From an uncultured Lachnospiraceae bacterium (GTDB taxonomy: Bacteria > Bacillota > Clostridia > Lachnospirales > Lachnospiraceae), in contig CAJUKA010000006.1 of assembly GCA_910586585.1 (NCBI GenBank), forward strand, positions 1 through 64,000: a stretch of DNA of 64,000 nt, given 5' to 3'. Position 1 is the first letter of the stretch. The number at the start of each line of letters is the position of its first letter. A model generated the notes under the pieces. The model was not told the DNA's origin and searched no databases. It saw only the letters and a program-made list of their open reading frames with translations. Both the position numbers and the translations under genes were made by a program. Below, in pieces: positions 20,223 to 29,005 of this stretch.

Positions 20223-20822
20223 ATGTATCGATATGTAGCAATTGAACGTCAGTATTGTAGCGGCGGCCAGGAGGTTGCGAGTCTGCTTGCCAAAAAGCTT
20301 GGATACAAGCTGTATGATCATGATATTCTGGTAGAGACGGCAAAACGTCTGGAATTGCCGGCAATCTATATATCTGACTTAGAGGAAACGGCGCAGAGCA
20401 ATCCTATTTTTAATCTTTCCCAGACAGCGCTTGGAGGACTTAGCAAGAAAAAGAATATTCCGCTTTCCGATCAGATATTCAATGCAGAGAAGCAGATAAT
20501 ACTTGATGTGGCACAGAATCAGAACTGTGTTTTTGTAGGACGCTGTGCAAGTCATATTTTGAAGGACAGAGATGACTGTTTGCGTGTATTTATCTATGCA
20601 GGAAATGAATACAGGCTTGACCGTGCGCTGCACAAGGAAAATCTCGCATTCGATAAGGCAGCAGGAGAACTGAAACGCGTCGATAAGCGGAGATCCGACT
20701 TCTTTGCGGCACATACAGGACTAAAATGGGGCGACAAAGAATTCTTCCCTATCAGCCTTGACTCCGGAACACTTGGCACGGAAACCTGCGTAGCGATTCT
20801 GGCTGCAGCAGTCGGAAAATAA
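20223..20822 (+). CDS. Cytidylate kinase-like family protein
   Basis: This is a 199-residue P-loop nucleotide kinase-like protein. The start at 20223 is chosen because AGAGGAGGG precedes it; an upstream in-frame ATG at 20169 lacks a ribosome site. The N-terminus has IERQYCSGGQEVASLLAKKLG, a glycine-rich variant of the nucleotide-binding loop. Further on are FVGRCASHIL and VDKRRSDFF, matching the family annotated as cytidylate-kinase-like (Cmk2/AAA-type), not the classical Cmk. The physiological substrate is not established. A TATAAT-like box at about 20105 may drive it. dnaE starts 16 nt after its stop, so the two may be cotranscribed. Confidence 0.85.
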   Translation: MYRYVAIERQYCSGGQEVASLLAKKLGYKLYDHDILVETAKRLELPAIYISDLEETAQSNPIFNLSQTALGGLSKKKNIPLSDQIFNAEKQIILDVAQNQNCVFVGRCASHILKDRDDCLRVFIYAGNEYRLDRALHKENLAFDKAAGELKRVDKRRSDFFAAHTGLKWGDKEFFPISLDSGTLGTETCVAILAAAVGK

Positions 20823-20838
20823 TCCAGGGGATAAAATT

Positions 20839-23800
20839 ATGGCATTTACACATTTACATGTTCATACAGAGTACAGTTTGCTAGACGGATCCAACAAAAT
20901 AAAAGAGTACGTCAAACGGATCAAGGAACTTGGTATGGACAGCGGTGCGATTACGGATCATGGTGTGATGTATGGCGTGATCGACTTTTATAAAGAAGCG
21001 AAAGCAAATGGCATCAAGCCAATAATTGGGTGCGAGGTTTATGTCGCACCCAATTCAAGATTTGATAAAGAACAGACAGGTGGTGACGAACGGTATCACC
21101 ACCTTGTTTTGCTGGCGGAAAATAACCAAGGATATGCCAATCTTATAAAAATTGTGAGTATTGGCTTCACAGAAGGGTATTATTATAAGCCAAGAATCGA
21201 TATGGAAGTTTTAAAACAGTATCACGAGGGAATTATTGCCTTATCCGCCTGTCTTGCAGGGGAAGTACCGAGGCTCTTGACAAAAGGGCTTTATGAGGAG
21301 GCAAAAAAAACTGCCCTAAAATATTTGGACTGTTTTGGAAAAGAAAATTATTTCTTTGAACTTCAGGATCATGGAATACCGCAGCAAAAGACGGTTAATA
21401 CCGCTCTGCTGCGGCTGAGTAAAGAGCTGGATATCCCGCTTGTAGCAACAAATGATATTCACTATACATCAGCAGAAGATGTACAGTCACATGATATTTT
21501 ATTGTGTATACAGACGGCAAAAAAGGTTACAGATGAGGACAGGATGCGCTATGAGGGGGGACAATATTATGTTAAAAGTGAAATGGAAATGCGTGAGCTG
21601 TTCCCCTATGCACAGGAAGCCATCACCAATACAGCGCTGATTGCAGAACGCTGTAATGTTGAAATTGAGTTTGGCGTGACAAAACTGCCAAAATTTGATG
21701 TGCCAAAAGGGTATGATTCGTGGAGTTACCTGAATAAACTCTGCCTTGACGGACTAAAAAAACACTATCCAGACGATGATGGAACCCTTCTGGAAAAGCT
21801 GAATTATGAGCTTGGTGTTATCCAGAAAATGGGCTATGTAGATTACTTTTTGATTGTATGGGATTTTATCAACTGGGCAAGAGAACATGATATACCAGTC
21901 GGGCCTGGAAGAGGAAGCGCCGCTGGGTCTATTGTATCGTACTGTCTGCATATTACCAATATTGACCCCATACGCTACAACCTGCTGTTTGAGCGTTTTC
22001 TCAATCCAGAGCGCGTATCTATGCCAGATATTGATATTGATTTTTGTTATGAGCGCAGGCAGGAAGTGATCGATTATGTAAGTGAGAAATATGGACATGA
22101 AAAAGTGGTGCAGATTGTGACGTTTGGTACGATGGCGGCAAAAAATGTAATCCGCGATGTAGGACGTGCGCTTGACTTGCCCTACAGCCTGTGCGATACC
22201 TTGGCGAAGATGATACCAACAGAACAGAATAAGCCTGTAACAATAGAGCGTGCGCTTGATATGAATCCGGAGTTTCGGGAATTATATAAAAACGATGAAC
22301 AGATTCATTCGATGATTGACATGTGCAAAAAACTGGAAGGACTGCCCAGGCATACTTCAATGCATGCGGCAGGGGTGGTGATTTGCAGCAATCCCGCAGA
22401 TGAATTTGTTCCACTTTCGCGCGCAAGTGACGGTTCGATTACAACGCAGTTCACGATGACTACCATAGAGGAACTTGGACTGCTCAAAATGGACTTCTTG
22501 GGACTTAGAACGCTTACCGTTATCAAGAACGCCATAAAAAATATAGAAAAAACAACGGGTATTCTAATAGATGCGGATACAATTGATTTTGATGACAAAA
22601 AGGTGTTGGCATCTCTTGGAACAGGAAGAACAGATGGTGTGTTCCAGCTTGAAAGTCAGGGTATGAAAAACTTTATGAAAGAGTTGAAACCTCAAAATCT
22701 GGAAGATATCATTGCGGGAATTTCCCTGTACCGGCCGGGTCCGATGGATTTTATCCCTGCCTATATCAGGGGAAAAAACAATCATCATGCCGTGACATAT
22801 GCCTGTCCGCAGCTTGAACCAATTCTTAAGCCTACCTATGGATGTATTGTTTATCAAGAGCAGGTCATGCAGATTGTGCGGGATCTTGGCGGCTATACAA
22901 TGGGGCGCAGCGATCTGGTACGGCGTGCGATGAGCAAGAAAAAAGCCTATGTAATGGAGCAGGAGCGCAATAATTTTGTTCATGGAAATGAGTCAGAAGG
23001 CGTTCCGGGCTGTACGGCAAATGGGATTTCAGAACAAGTGGCAGATCAGATTTATGGAACGATGATAGATTTTGCAAAGTATGCCTTCAATAAATCACAT
23101 GCGGCTTGCTATGCGGTAGTTGCCTATCAGACAGCGTATTTGAAATATTATTATCCTGTCGAATTTATGGCAGCGCTTTTGACCTCTGTGATTGATAATT
23201 CCTCAAAAGTCTCAGAATATATCATGGTATGCAAAAGTATGGGAATACAGATTCTTCCGCCAGATATCAATGAAGGAGAGGCAGGCTTTTCGGTTTCCAA
23301 TCATGCGATACGCTATGCGCTGACAGCGATTAAGAGCGTTGGGCGGCCCGTGATTGATGGCATTGTTGGAGAACGGAACCAACATGGGCCATATAAGAGC
23401 CTCAAAGACTTTATTGAGCGAACCCAAAATCAGGATGTGAATAAGCGCGCAATTGAAAACTTTATAAAGGCGGGGGCTTTTGACAGTTTTAGCGCTACCA
23501 GAAAGCAGCATATGAGCGTTTACGCCCAGATATTGGACAGCATTGTGCACAGTAAGCGTGGAACGATGTCTGGTCAGATGTCGCTTTTGGATATCGTTTC
23601 TGAGGAACAGAAAGAAGAGTTTGAAATCAAGCTTCCAAATGTAGGAGAGTATGAAAAAGAACTTTTATTAAGCTTCGAAAAGGAGGTTTTGGGCTTTTAT
23701 GTCAGTGGGCATCCGATGCAGGAATATCAGTCTGTGTGGGAGAAACGTATCACCGCCAAGACATCAGATTTTTATTTGGATGAAGAAACGGGTACAACTC

Positions 23801-24297
23801 ATGTAGAGGACAACTCCAAGGTGGTGATTGGCGGCATGATTGTTGATAAAAAAATCAAATATACCAAAAACGACAAAATTATGGCATTTCTCACTGTGGA
23901 GGATATGGTAGGAAGCATGGAGGTTGTTGTATTTCCAAATGCATATGAGAAGTTTTCATCAAAGTTGTTAGAGGAGAACAAAGTGCTGATTGAGGGCAGA
24001 GTGCAAGTAGAGGAAGAACGCGGCGGCAAGCTGATTTGTGAAAGCATTACTTCTTTCGATGAGATTCCTCGAAAAGTGTGGCTGAAGTTTCCTAATATGA
24101 ATACTTATATTGAAAAGGAGAAAGCTCTTTTTGACGCAATTTATGATTCGGAAGGGATCGACAATGTTATTATATATATAGAAGAAACACGTCAGAAAAA
24201 AACGCTTCCGCCAAACAGAAATATTAAAGCAGACAGCAGGGTGCTTGATAAACTTCGCCTGCTTTTTGGTGGGGATAATGTGAAAGTGGTAAGCTAA
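20839..24297 (+). CDS. dnaE: DNA polymerase III subunit alpha (DnaE type)
   Basis: This is the 1,152-residue replicative polymerase of the DnaE class. The N-terminal PHP domain starts at once (HLHVHTEYSLLDG, ITDHGVMYG). The C-family catalytic Asp motif PDIDIDF is at residues 396-402. GPGRGSAAGS, the tandem helix-hairpin-helix region and a C-terminal OB fold (about residues 990-1080, GGMIVDKKIKYTKN) follow in the usual order. In Clostridia DnaE normally works beside PolC in lagging-strand synthesis. That is family knowledge, and no polC is in the window. The start has only a modest GGGGAT site and lies just after the kinase-like gene. Confidence 0.97.
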   Translation: MAFTHLHVHTEYSLLDGSNKIKEYVKRIKELGMDSGAITDHGVMYGVIDFYKEAKANGIKPIIGCEVYVAPNSRFDKEQTGGDERYHHLVLLAENNQGYANLIKIVSIGFTEGYYYKPRIDMEVLKQYHEGIIALSACLAGEVPRLLTKGLYEEAKKTALKYLDCFGKENYFFELQDHGIPQQKTVNTALLRLSKELDIPLVATNDIHYTSAEDVQSHDILLCIQTAKKVTDEDRMRYEGGQYYVKSEMEMRELFPYAQEAITNTALIAERCNVEIEFGVTKLPKFDVPKGYDSWSYLNKLCLDGLKKHYPDDDGTLLEKLNYELGVIQKMGYVDYFLIVWDFINWAREHDIPVGPGRGSAAGSIVSYCLHITNIDPIRYNLLFERFLNPERVSMPDIDIDFCYERRQEVIDYVSEKYGHEKVVQIVTFGTMAAKNVIRDVGRALDLPYSLCDTLAKMIPTEQNKPVTIERALDMNPEFRELYKNDEQIHSMIDMCKKLEGLPRHTSMHAAGVVICSNPADEFVPLSRASDGSITTQFTMTTIEELGLLKMDFLGLRTLTVIKNAIKNIEKTTGILIDADTIDFDDKKVLASLGTGRTDGVFQLESQGMKNFMKELKPQNLEDIIAGISLYRPGPMDFIPAYIRGKNNHHAVTYACPQLEPILKPTYGCIVYQEQVMQIVRDLGGYTMGRSDLVRRAMSKKKAYVMEQERNNFVHGNESEGVPGCTANGISEQVADQIYGTMIDFAKYAFNKSHAACYAVVAYQTAYLKYYYPVEFMAALLTSVIDNSSKVSEYIMVCKSMGIQILPPDINEGEAGFSVSNHAIRYALTAIKSVGRPVIDGIVGERNQHGPYKSLKDFIERTQNQDVNKRAIENFIKAGAFDSFSATRKQHMSVYAQILDSIVHSKRGTMSGQMSLLDIVSEEQKEEFEIKLPNVGEYEKELLLSFEKEVLGFYVSGHPMQEYQSVWEKRITAKTSDFYLDEETGTTHVEDNSKVVIGGMIVDKKIKYTKNDKIMAFLTVEDMVGSMEVVVFPNAYEKFSSKLLEENKVLIEGRVQVEEERGGKLICESITSFDEIPRKVWLKFPNMNTYIEKEKALFDAIYDSEGIDNVIIYIEETRQKKTLPPNRNIKADSRVLDKLRLLFGGDNVKVVS

Positions 24298-24363
24298 AAA
24301 ACGAAAGTTCAAAGTTGTTTTTGGGATCACTATTACGACCTGATAATTTTTTGACAAAGAGTA

Positions 24364-24392
24364 TTGTATTCTTGTAAAAAAAAGGGTACAAT
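24364..24392 (+). promoter_or_regulatory. Candidate pfkA promoter
   Basis: TTGTAT (24364-24369), a 17-nt spacer and TACAAT (24387-24392) lie in the 249-nt gap between dnaE and pfkA. The leader of about 150 nt shows no riboswitch that I recognise. Confidence 0.5.
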
Positions 24393-24546
24393 CAATATGT
24401 ATATAGTAGCAGTGCAGCCGTGCAAAATGGGATGTACCTGGCTGAACGGTTACTGTGAATGATAATTTTTGGACAGAAATGTATTGAATAAACAAGCTTT
24501 GGCCGGCTGGACAACAAAGGTCATAGATTGATAGGGAGGTATAAGG

Positions 24547-25521
24547 ATGTCTAGTGAAATTAAGACAATTGGTGTATTAACAAGTGGAGGAGATGCACCG
24601 GGAATGAATGCGGCGATCCGTGCGGTGGCAAGGAAAGCAATGACAAATGGCGTGGCTGTGAAGGGTATCAAGAGAGGCTATATGGGGCTTCTAAACGAAG
24701 AAATCGTGGATATGAAGCCATACAGTGTATCGGATATCATTCAAAAGGGCGGTACAATTCTTGGTACAGCACGCTGCTATGAATTCAAAGAACTCGAAGT
24801 GCAGGAAAGAGCTGCTGAAATCTGCCGTCAGCATGGGATTGACGGACTTGTTGTAATCGGCGGCGACGGTTCCTATAGAGGAGCGCAGGCGCTTGCCAGA
24901 CAAGGTATCAATACGGTGGGTGTACCTGGAACGATTGACTTGGATATTGCATGTACAGAGTATACGATTGGTTTTGATACGGCGATTAACACAGCGATGG
25001 AAGCGATTGATAAAGTTAGAGATACTTCTTCCTCACATGAGAGGTGTTCGATTATTGAGGTTATGGGAAGACATGCAGGATATATCGCGCTTTGGACAGG
25101 TGTTGCAACGGGAGCGGAAGATATTCTTCTTCCGGAAAAATATAATTATAGTGAGCAGGAACTAATCAATAATATTGTGCGCAGCAGAAAGAAAGGAAAA
25201 ACCCATCATTTGATTGTCAATGCAGAGGGTATAGGCCACTCTACATCAATGGCAAAGAGAATTGAAGCAGCGACAGGTATTGAAACCAGAGCTACGATTC
25301 TTGGCTATTTGCAGCGTGGCGGAAATCCTACATGTAAAGATAGATTTTATGCTTCTATCATGGGCGCTTATGCAGCAGATGTTTTGTGTCAGGGCAAATC
25401 AAACAGAGTCGTTGCATATAAGCATGGACAGTTTGTAGATTATGATATTGAGGAAGCACTCAATATGAAGAAGTCGATTGATGAGTATCAATACGATATT
25501 TGCAGAAAGTTATCTAGATAG
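24547..25521 (+). CDS. pfkA: 6-phosphofructokinase (ATP-dependent type)
   Basis: It phosphorylates fructose-6-phosphate in glycolysis. The 324-residue length fits bacterial PfkA. Motifs seen are TSGGDAPGMNAAIR (nucleotide loop), GGDGSYRGA and PGTIDLDIACTEYTIGF. The Gly after GGD is the residue associated with ATP rather than pyrophosphate use. The catalytic Asp pair of TIDxD is kept, although the usual Asn between them is Leu. This looks like a lineage variant rather than a loss of function. VMGRHAGYIALW is the substrate motif. GGGAGGT precedes the ATG, and a strong terminator follows within 10 nt. Confidence 0.96.
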   Translation: MSSEIKTIGVLTSGGDAPGMNAAIRAVARKAMTNGVAVKGIKRGYMGLLNEEIVDMKPYSVSDIIQKGGTILGTARCYEFKELEVQERAAEICRQHGIDGLVVIGGDGSYRGAQALARQGINTVGVPGTIDLDIACTEYTIGFDTAINTAMEAIDKVRDTSSSHERCSIIEVMGRHAGYIALWTGVATGAEDILLPEKYNYSEQELINNIVRSRKKGKTHHLIVNAEGIGHSTSMAKRIEAATGIETRATILGYLQRGGNPTCKDRFYASIMGAYAADVLCQGKSNRVVAYKHGQFVDYDIEEALNMKKSIDEYQYDICRKLSR

Positions 25522-25528
25522 TGAAATC

Positions 25529-25562
25529 AAAAAGATTGGGCGCGTCGGTGCTCAATCTTTTT
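25529..25562 (+). terminator. pfkA terminator (GGGCGC/GTGCTC family)
   Basis: AAAAAGATTGGGCGC, a short loop and GTGCTCAATCTTTTT form a long stem with a T tail. It is a member of the same hairpin family as those at 10775, 27399-27549 and 33467. Confidence 0.9.
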
Positions 25563-25630
25563 GATTTTAAGTTTTATGTTTTATAATCTTAAAATCAACG
25601 GTCGTTGTGGCTGTATAAGAGTTATGGAAT

Positions 25631-25659
25631 TTGACAAATAGAAAAAAATCAAATACAAT
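25631..25659 (+). promoter_or_regulatory. Sigma-A promoter of the toxin-antitoxin operon
   Basis: TTGACA (25631-25636), 17 nt and TACAAT (25654-25659). Just downstream the sequence ACCAAGAAACCAAGAA contains a short direct repeat that could serve as an operator for the AbrB-type antitoxin. The operator idea is inference. Confidence 0.75.
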
Positions 25660-25726
25660 TATCCTAGATACCAAGAAACCAAGAATATTTTTTCTTTGAT
25701 TTGCATATAATAAGGAGGACATAGAT

Positions 25727-26107
25727 ATGTCAGCGACTATGATGAAAGGTAGTATTCCTATGGAAATAAAAAAAGTGAGCATCTCGGCAAAACGACAGAT
25801 AACAATTCCTCAAAAATTTTTTGCTATGTTGGGGTTTGATACGGAAGCAGAATGTATGGTGCGCGGGAATGAACTGGTTATTCGTCCTGCAAAAACAAAT
25901 ACAGGCGGGGAATTTGCAGAACAGATATTGGCGGATCTGATTGAACAGGGATATAGCGGTAAAGAACTGCTTCAGCATTTTAAGCAGGCACAAAGTCAGG
26001 TGCGACCGGCTGTAGAGAAAATGATTGGAGAGGCAGAGAGCGTTGCGGTTTCGGAATCTGAATATATGACTTATGAGGATATTTTTGGAGAGGAGGAGAA
26101 AATATGA
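25727..26107 (+). CDS. AbrB/SpoVT-type antitoxin
   Basis: This 126-residue protein has an N-terminal swapped-hairpin AbrB/MazE/SpoVT DNA-binding domain (residues 12-50: VSISAKRQITIPQKFFAMLGF, then VRGNELVIRPA). Its acidic C-terminal tail likely wraps the toxin. AAGGAGG precedes the ATG. Its stop overlaps the toxin start by 4 nt (ATGA), the usual coupling of type II modules. It would neutralise the toxin and repress its own promoter, which is family behaviour. It follows pfkA and starts the accessory pocket. Confidence 0.88.
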   Translation: MSATMMKGSIPMEIKKVSISAKRQITIPQKFFAMLGFDTEAECMVRGNELVIRPAKTNTGGEFAEQILADLIEQGYSGKELLQHFKQAQSQVRPAVEKMIGEAESVAVSESEYMTYEDIFGEEEKI

Positions 26108-26400
26108 CTGAGGTTCGTTTTCTTCCTCCCGCAGCAAAATTTATAAAGAAACTGAAAGACAAAAAGCTGAAAAATTTATATCAGGCAGCAGTAGATAAAA
26201 TTCGGGAAGACTATACTATTGGTGAAGCCAAGACGGGAGATCTATCTGGCATATATGGGTATGATATTTATTATAACAAGATAAATTATGAACTTGCATA
26301 TACAGTGGAATATTTAGAGAATGTGGTGGTAGTTGTAATCATGGCTGGAACAAGAGAAAATTTTTATGACCAACTAAAACAGTATATGAGAGAACTGTGA
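26104..26400 (+). CDS. RelE/ParE-family toxin
   Basis: This 98-residue protein has the RelE/ParE fold pattern: an N-terminal strand followed by PAAKFIKKLKDKKLKNLYQAAV, a middle KTGDLSGIYGYDIYYNKINYELAYTVE region, and a C-terminal strand VVVVIMAGTRENFYDQLKQYM. The GIYGYDI segment and the late Arg and Tyr are where RelE-type ribonucleases keep functional residues. Whether it cleaves mRNA or targets gyrase cannot be read from sequence. It is translationally coupled to the antitoxin by a 4-nt overlap. Confidence 0.88.
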   Translation: MTEVRFLPPAAKFIKKLKDKKLKNLYQAAVDKIREDYTIGEAKTGDLSGIYGYDIYYNKINYELAYTVEYLENVVVVVIMAGTRENFYDQLKQYMREL

Positions 26401-26509
26401 TTTCGTAACTTAGATGAAAATATGTATATAAACACCATGTTACAACGATTTAATAAAAAATTTGTAATAAGAATTACAAAGATAAATTTTGACATAAGTA
26501 GGGGAATAT

Positions 26510-27202
26510 ATGTTTAATAAAGACATTAAGCGAACAATAGGGAAAGTATTAGTGACTAATGGATACAAGCTGGGACCAGCTTTAGGAGAAGGAGTGTTAT
26601 ATTATATAAAAAGATATTCCGATCACTTAGGGTTTTATATTGGATGTCGGGACAATAGATCTTCAGGTGGTGGGGCTATAACAGTTGATTTGCATTTTAC
26701 AGGTATTATGTCGCCGGATGATTGTTTAATGCGTTTTTATTCGGGAATTCATGTATCAATCATAGAGTTATATGATTATAATGTTACAGATCAATTAGTG
26801 ATTGCAGCAGGTAAAAAAATACAACAAATAGAAAAGTATATAAGTACAGCTTCTGAAATGGTTTTGAATGAGTTAAAAAATCCTATTTTTTGTGGCGATG
26901 AATATCCTTTTAGAGCATTGCATATGTATAGCGAAATTCTCTTAGTATATGATACTTTGAGAGCGGATGAGAATTTAAAAGAATCGTTTACTTTGCTAAA
27001 AGCCAATAGTCATAAAGTTTACACAGGACAGATATTGAATATTCGCATATTAGATTTTTGTAGTGAATTTATAGATGAACTTCCTAAAGATTACTTTATA
27101 AATAAGGGCATTTATCAGTATCTTGATTATAACAAAGACATGGATCATCTAAAAGAGGAGTTAGCAAGATATCTTTATGCACAAGAAGAATTTGGAAGAT
27201 AA
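26510..27202 (+). CDS. Unknown AT-rich 230-residue protein
   Basis: I do not recognise this family. There is no signal peptide or membrane helix. The N-terminal part (FNKDIKRTIGKVLVTNGYK, then alternating strand-like segments) is distantly reminiscent of DUF4304-type proteins often seen as polymorphic-toxin immunity genes, but this is weak. The gene is clearly more AT-rich than its neighbours, lies right after a toxin-antitoxin pair, and has only a weak GGGG ribosome site (AGTAGGGGAATATATG). These features suggest acquisition by transfer. The ORF itself is clean and ends in LYAQEEFGR. Confidence 0.7.
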   Translation: MFNKDIKRTIGKVLVTNGYKLGPALGEGVLYYIKRYSDHLGFYIGCRDNRSSGGGAITVDLHFTGIMSPDDCLMRFYSGIHVSIIELYDYNVTDQLVIAAGKKIQQIEKYISTASEMVLNELKNPIFCGDEYPFRALHMYSEILLVYDTLRADENLKESFTLLKANSHKVYTGQILNIRILDFCSEFIDELPKDYFINKGIYQYLDYNKDMDHLKEELARYLYAQEEFGR

Positions 27203-27238
27203 TACTATAAATGCTTATAGAAGGAGTATCGCATAGGA

Positions 27239-27352
27239 ATGAAATTTCATCCTATTCATATGGAAAAGCTGGAACCGAAATCTGGTAATGAATTGAAGGG
27301 CATTCCATCGGGAATCGTTTACAAAGACTTTGTAAATGAAGAGCTGGCATAA
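27239..27352 (+). CDS. Possible 37-residue small ORF or gene remnant
   Basis: It runs from ATG at 27239 to TAA. The peptide starts MKFHPIHMEKLEPKSG and ends KDFVNEELA. An AGGAG lies 12 nt before the ATG, which is rather far. The composition is protein-like (charged, with a hydrophobic middle). It could be a real small protein or the tail of a lost gene. Nothing identifies it. Confidence 0.3.
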   Translation: MKFHPIHMEKLEPKSGNELKGIPSGIVYKDFVNEELA

Positions 27353-27396
27353 TCATACAGGGTACCGATAAAACAATCAGCCGATATCTACACCTT

Positions 27397-27549
27397 GGAT
27401 TGAGCGCATGGGCGCTCAATTTTTTTACGTTATAGGAAATTGAGGATGCAAAACAGATTGAGCGCGCTGGCGCTCAATTTTTTTACGTTATAGGAAATTG
27501 CGGATACTAAACAGATTGAGCGCGCTGGTGCTCAATTTTTTGATTTTTA
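27397..27549 (+). repeat. Three tandem 58-bp repeats, each containing an intrinsic terminator
   Basis: The core ATTGAGCGC...GCGCTCAAT followed by T6-7 occurs at 27399, 27457 and 27515, exactly 58 bp apart. The intervening ACGTTATAGGAAATTG.GGAT.C.AAACAG is nearly identical between copies. Each unit is a complete hairpin-plus-T-run terminator. The array separates the accessory pocket from ktrB. Confidence 0.92.
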
Positions 27550-27619
27550 GATGGAAGTTTAAGGTAAAAGTGATATAATAAGTAGGGTGGAAAGAAAGAA
27601 TTAAGATTAGGAGAGATAA

Positions 27620-28981
27620 ATGAAAACAGCACAATACAATAAAAAAAAGATTATGGCGAAAAAATCAACGACAAGGGAGATTGCATTTGGCTTTGCGATG
27701 ATCATATTAACAGGTACCATTTTGCTGACCCTTCCTATTTCAGTGAAGTCAGGAAGCGGAAATTTCTTTGAGGCACTTTTTACGGCGACATCTGCAACGT
27801 GCGTTACAGGACTTGTGGTAGTAGATACGTACCAAAATTGGACGGTTTTTGGCCAACTGGTGATACTTGGCATGATACAAGTAGGCGGCTTAGGGTTTAT
27901 GACCATCGGTGCCTATATTTCTGTGCTGCTCAAAAAGCGGATCGGACTGCAGGAGCGGGAGCAGTTGCAGGAAAGTGTGAATACACTTGAGATTGCAGGT
28001 GTAGTCAGGCTTGTCAAAAAAATTGTTCAGGGTGCATTGTGCATAGAGCTTTTGGGAGCAATTCTTTTGGCGTTTCGGTTTATTCCTGAATTTGGCATAG
28101 GAAATGGAATTTATTTTGCAGTTTTTCATGCCATTTCGGCTTTCTGCAATGGGGGATTTGACCTTATGGGGATTCAGGAAGAATATTCGTCCCTAGTGGC
28201 ATTTGAGGGAGATGCGGTGGTCAATCTTGTGGTGGTTTCTTTGATACTGATAGGCGGAATTGGTTTTATTGTGTGGGATGATGTGGCGCGCAACAAATGG
28301 CATTTTAAAAGATATCTGCTGCACAGCAAAATTGTTATTACAGCGACGGCAGTACTTACGATTGTCGGAACCATTTTGTTTCTTGTCACAGAGAATGATG
28401 CGTCCCTTGCAGGACGAAACCCACTTGAGAAATTTTTGGGAGCGCTTTTTTGTTCAGTGACCCCAAGAACAGCCGGATTTAACACGGTTGATACCGCAGC
28501 GCTGTCAAACTCTGGGAAACTGCTTACAATGCTTATGATGTTTATTGGCGGAAGTCCAGGATCTACAGCAGGCGGCGTCAAAACAACCTCTATGGTAGTG
28601 CTTTTGTTCTATGCGGCTGCTATGGTTTTCAGTCGGGAAGATATCAATTTGTTTGGAAGGCGCCTGACAGATGAAGTGGTGAAAAAAGCAAATGCAGTTG
28701 TGATGATAAATGCTGCTTTAGCTTCAATAGCGTGCGTTATTATTATGACATTACAACCGTTATTGAATTTTGAGGATATCTTATTTGAGGTGCTTTCTGC
28801 AATTGGAACGGTTGGAATGACAACGGGGATTACAAGAGATTTGGATATTATTTCGCGTATGATAGTGATTGTCTTGATGTATTGCGGAAGATTGGGAAGT
28901 CTTTCCTTTGCTTTAATCTTTGCGCAGAAAAATAATTTAGGCTCTGTCAGACGGCCGCAGGAAAAAATTATAGTAGGATAA
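27620..28981 (+). CDS. ktrB: Potassium uptake membrane subunit, KtrB/TrkH family
   Basis: This 453-residue polytopic membrane protein forms the K+ translocating subunit. Four pore-loop repeats of the superfamily can be seen: ATSATCVTGLVVVDT, AISAFCNGGFDL, SVTPRTAGFNTVD and AIGTVGMTTGIT, each with the filter glycine. The length and the compact N-terminus fit KtrB better than long TrkH. AGGAGAG precedes the ATG. A gap of only 24 nt separates it from the RCK-domain gene, so the two form a KtrAB-type unit. A TATAAT-like box at about 27574 may be its promoter, just downstream of the triple terminator. Confidence 0.93.
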   Translation: MKTAQYNKKKIMAKKSTTREIAFGFAMIILTGTILLTLPISVKSGSGNFFEALFTATSATCVTGLVVVDTYQNWTVFGQLVILGMIQVGGLGFMTIGAYISVLLKKRIGLQEREQLQESVNTLEIAGVVRLVKKIVQGALCIELLGAILLAFRFIPEFGIGNGIYFAVFHAISAFCNGGFDLMGIQEEYSSLVAFEGDAVVNLVVVSLILIGGIGFIVWDDVARNKWHFKRYLLHSKIVITATAVLTIVGTILFLVTENDASLAGRNPLEKFLGALFCSVTPRTAGFNTVDTAALSNSGKLLTMLMMFIGGSPGSTAGGVKTTSMVVLLFYAAAMVFSREDINLFGRRLTDEVVKKANAVVMINAALASIACVIIMTLQPLLNFEDILFEVLSAIGTVGMTTGITRDLDIISRMIVIVLMYCGRLGSLSFALIFAQKNNLGSVRRPQEKIIVG

Positions 28982-29005
28982 ATTTTGGAAGGAGCATAGA
29001 TAAAA

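Noticed and set aside
24547..25521. Loss of function of PfkA from the Leu in TIDLD
   Set aside because: Both catalytic Asp residues and all other motifs are intact; the change looks like a lineage variant.
27397..27549. Regular 58-bp repeats considered as a small CRISPR array
   Set aside because: Spacer segments are themselves repeated, each unit is a terminator with a T run, and no cas genes are near.
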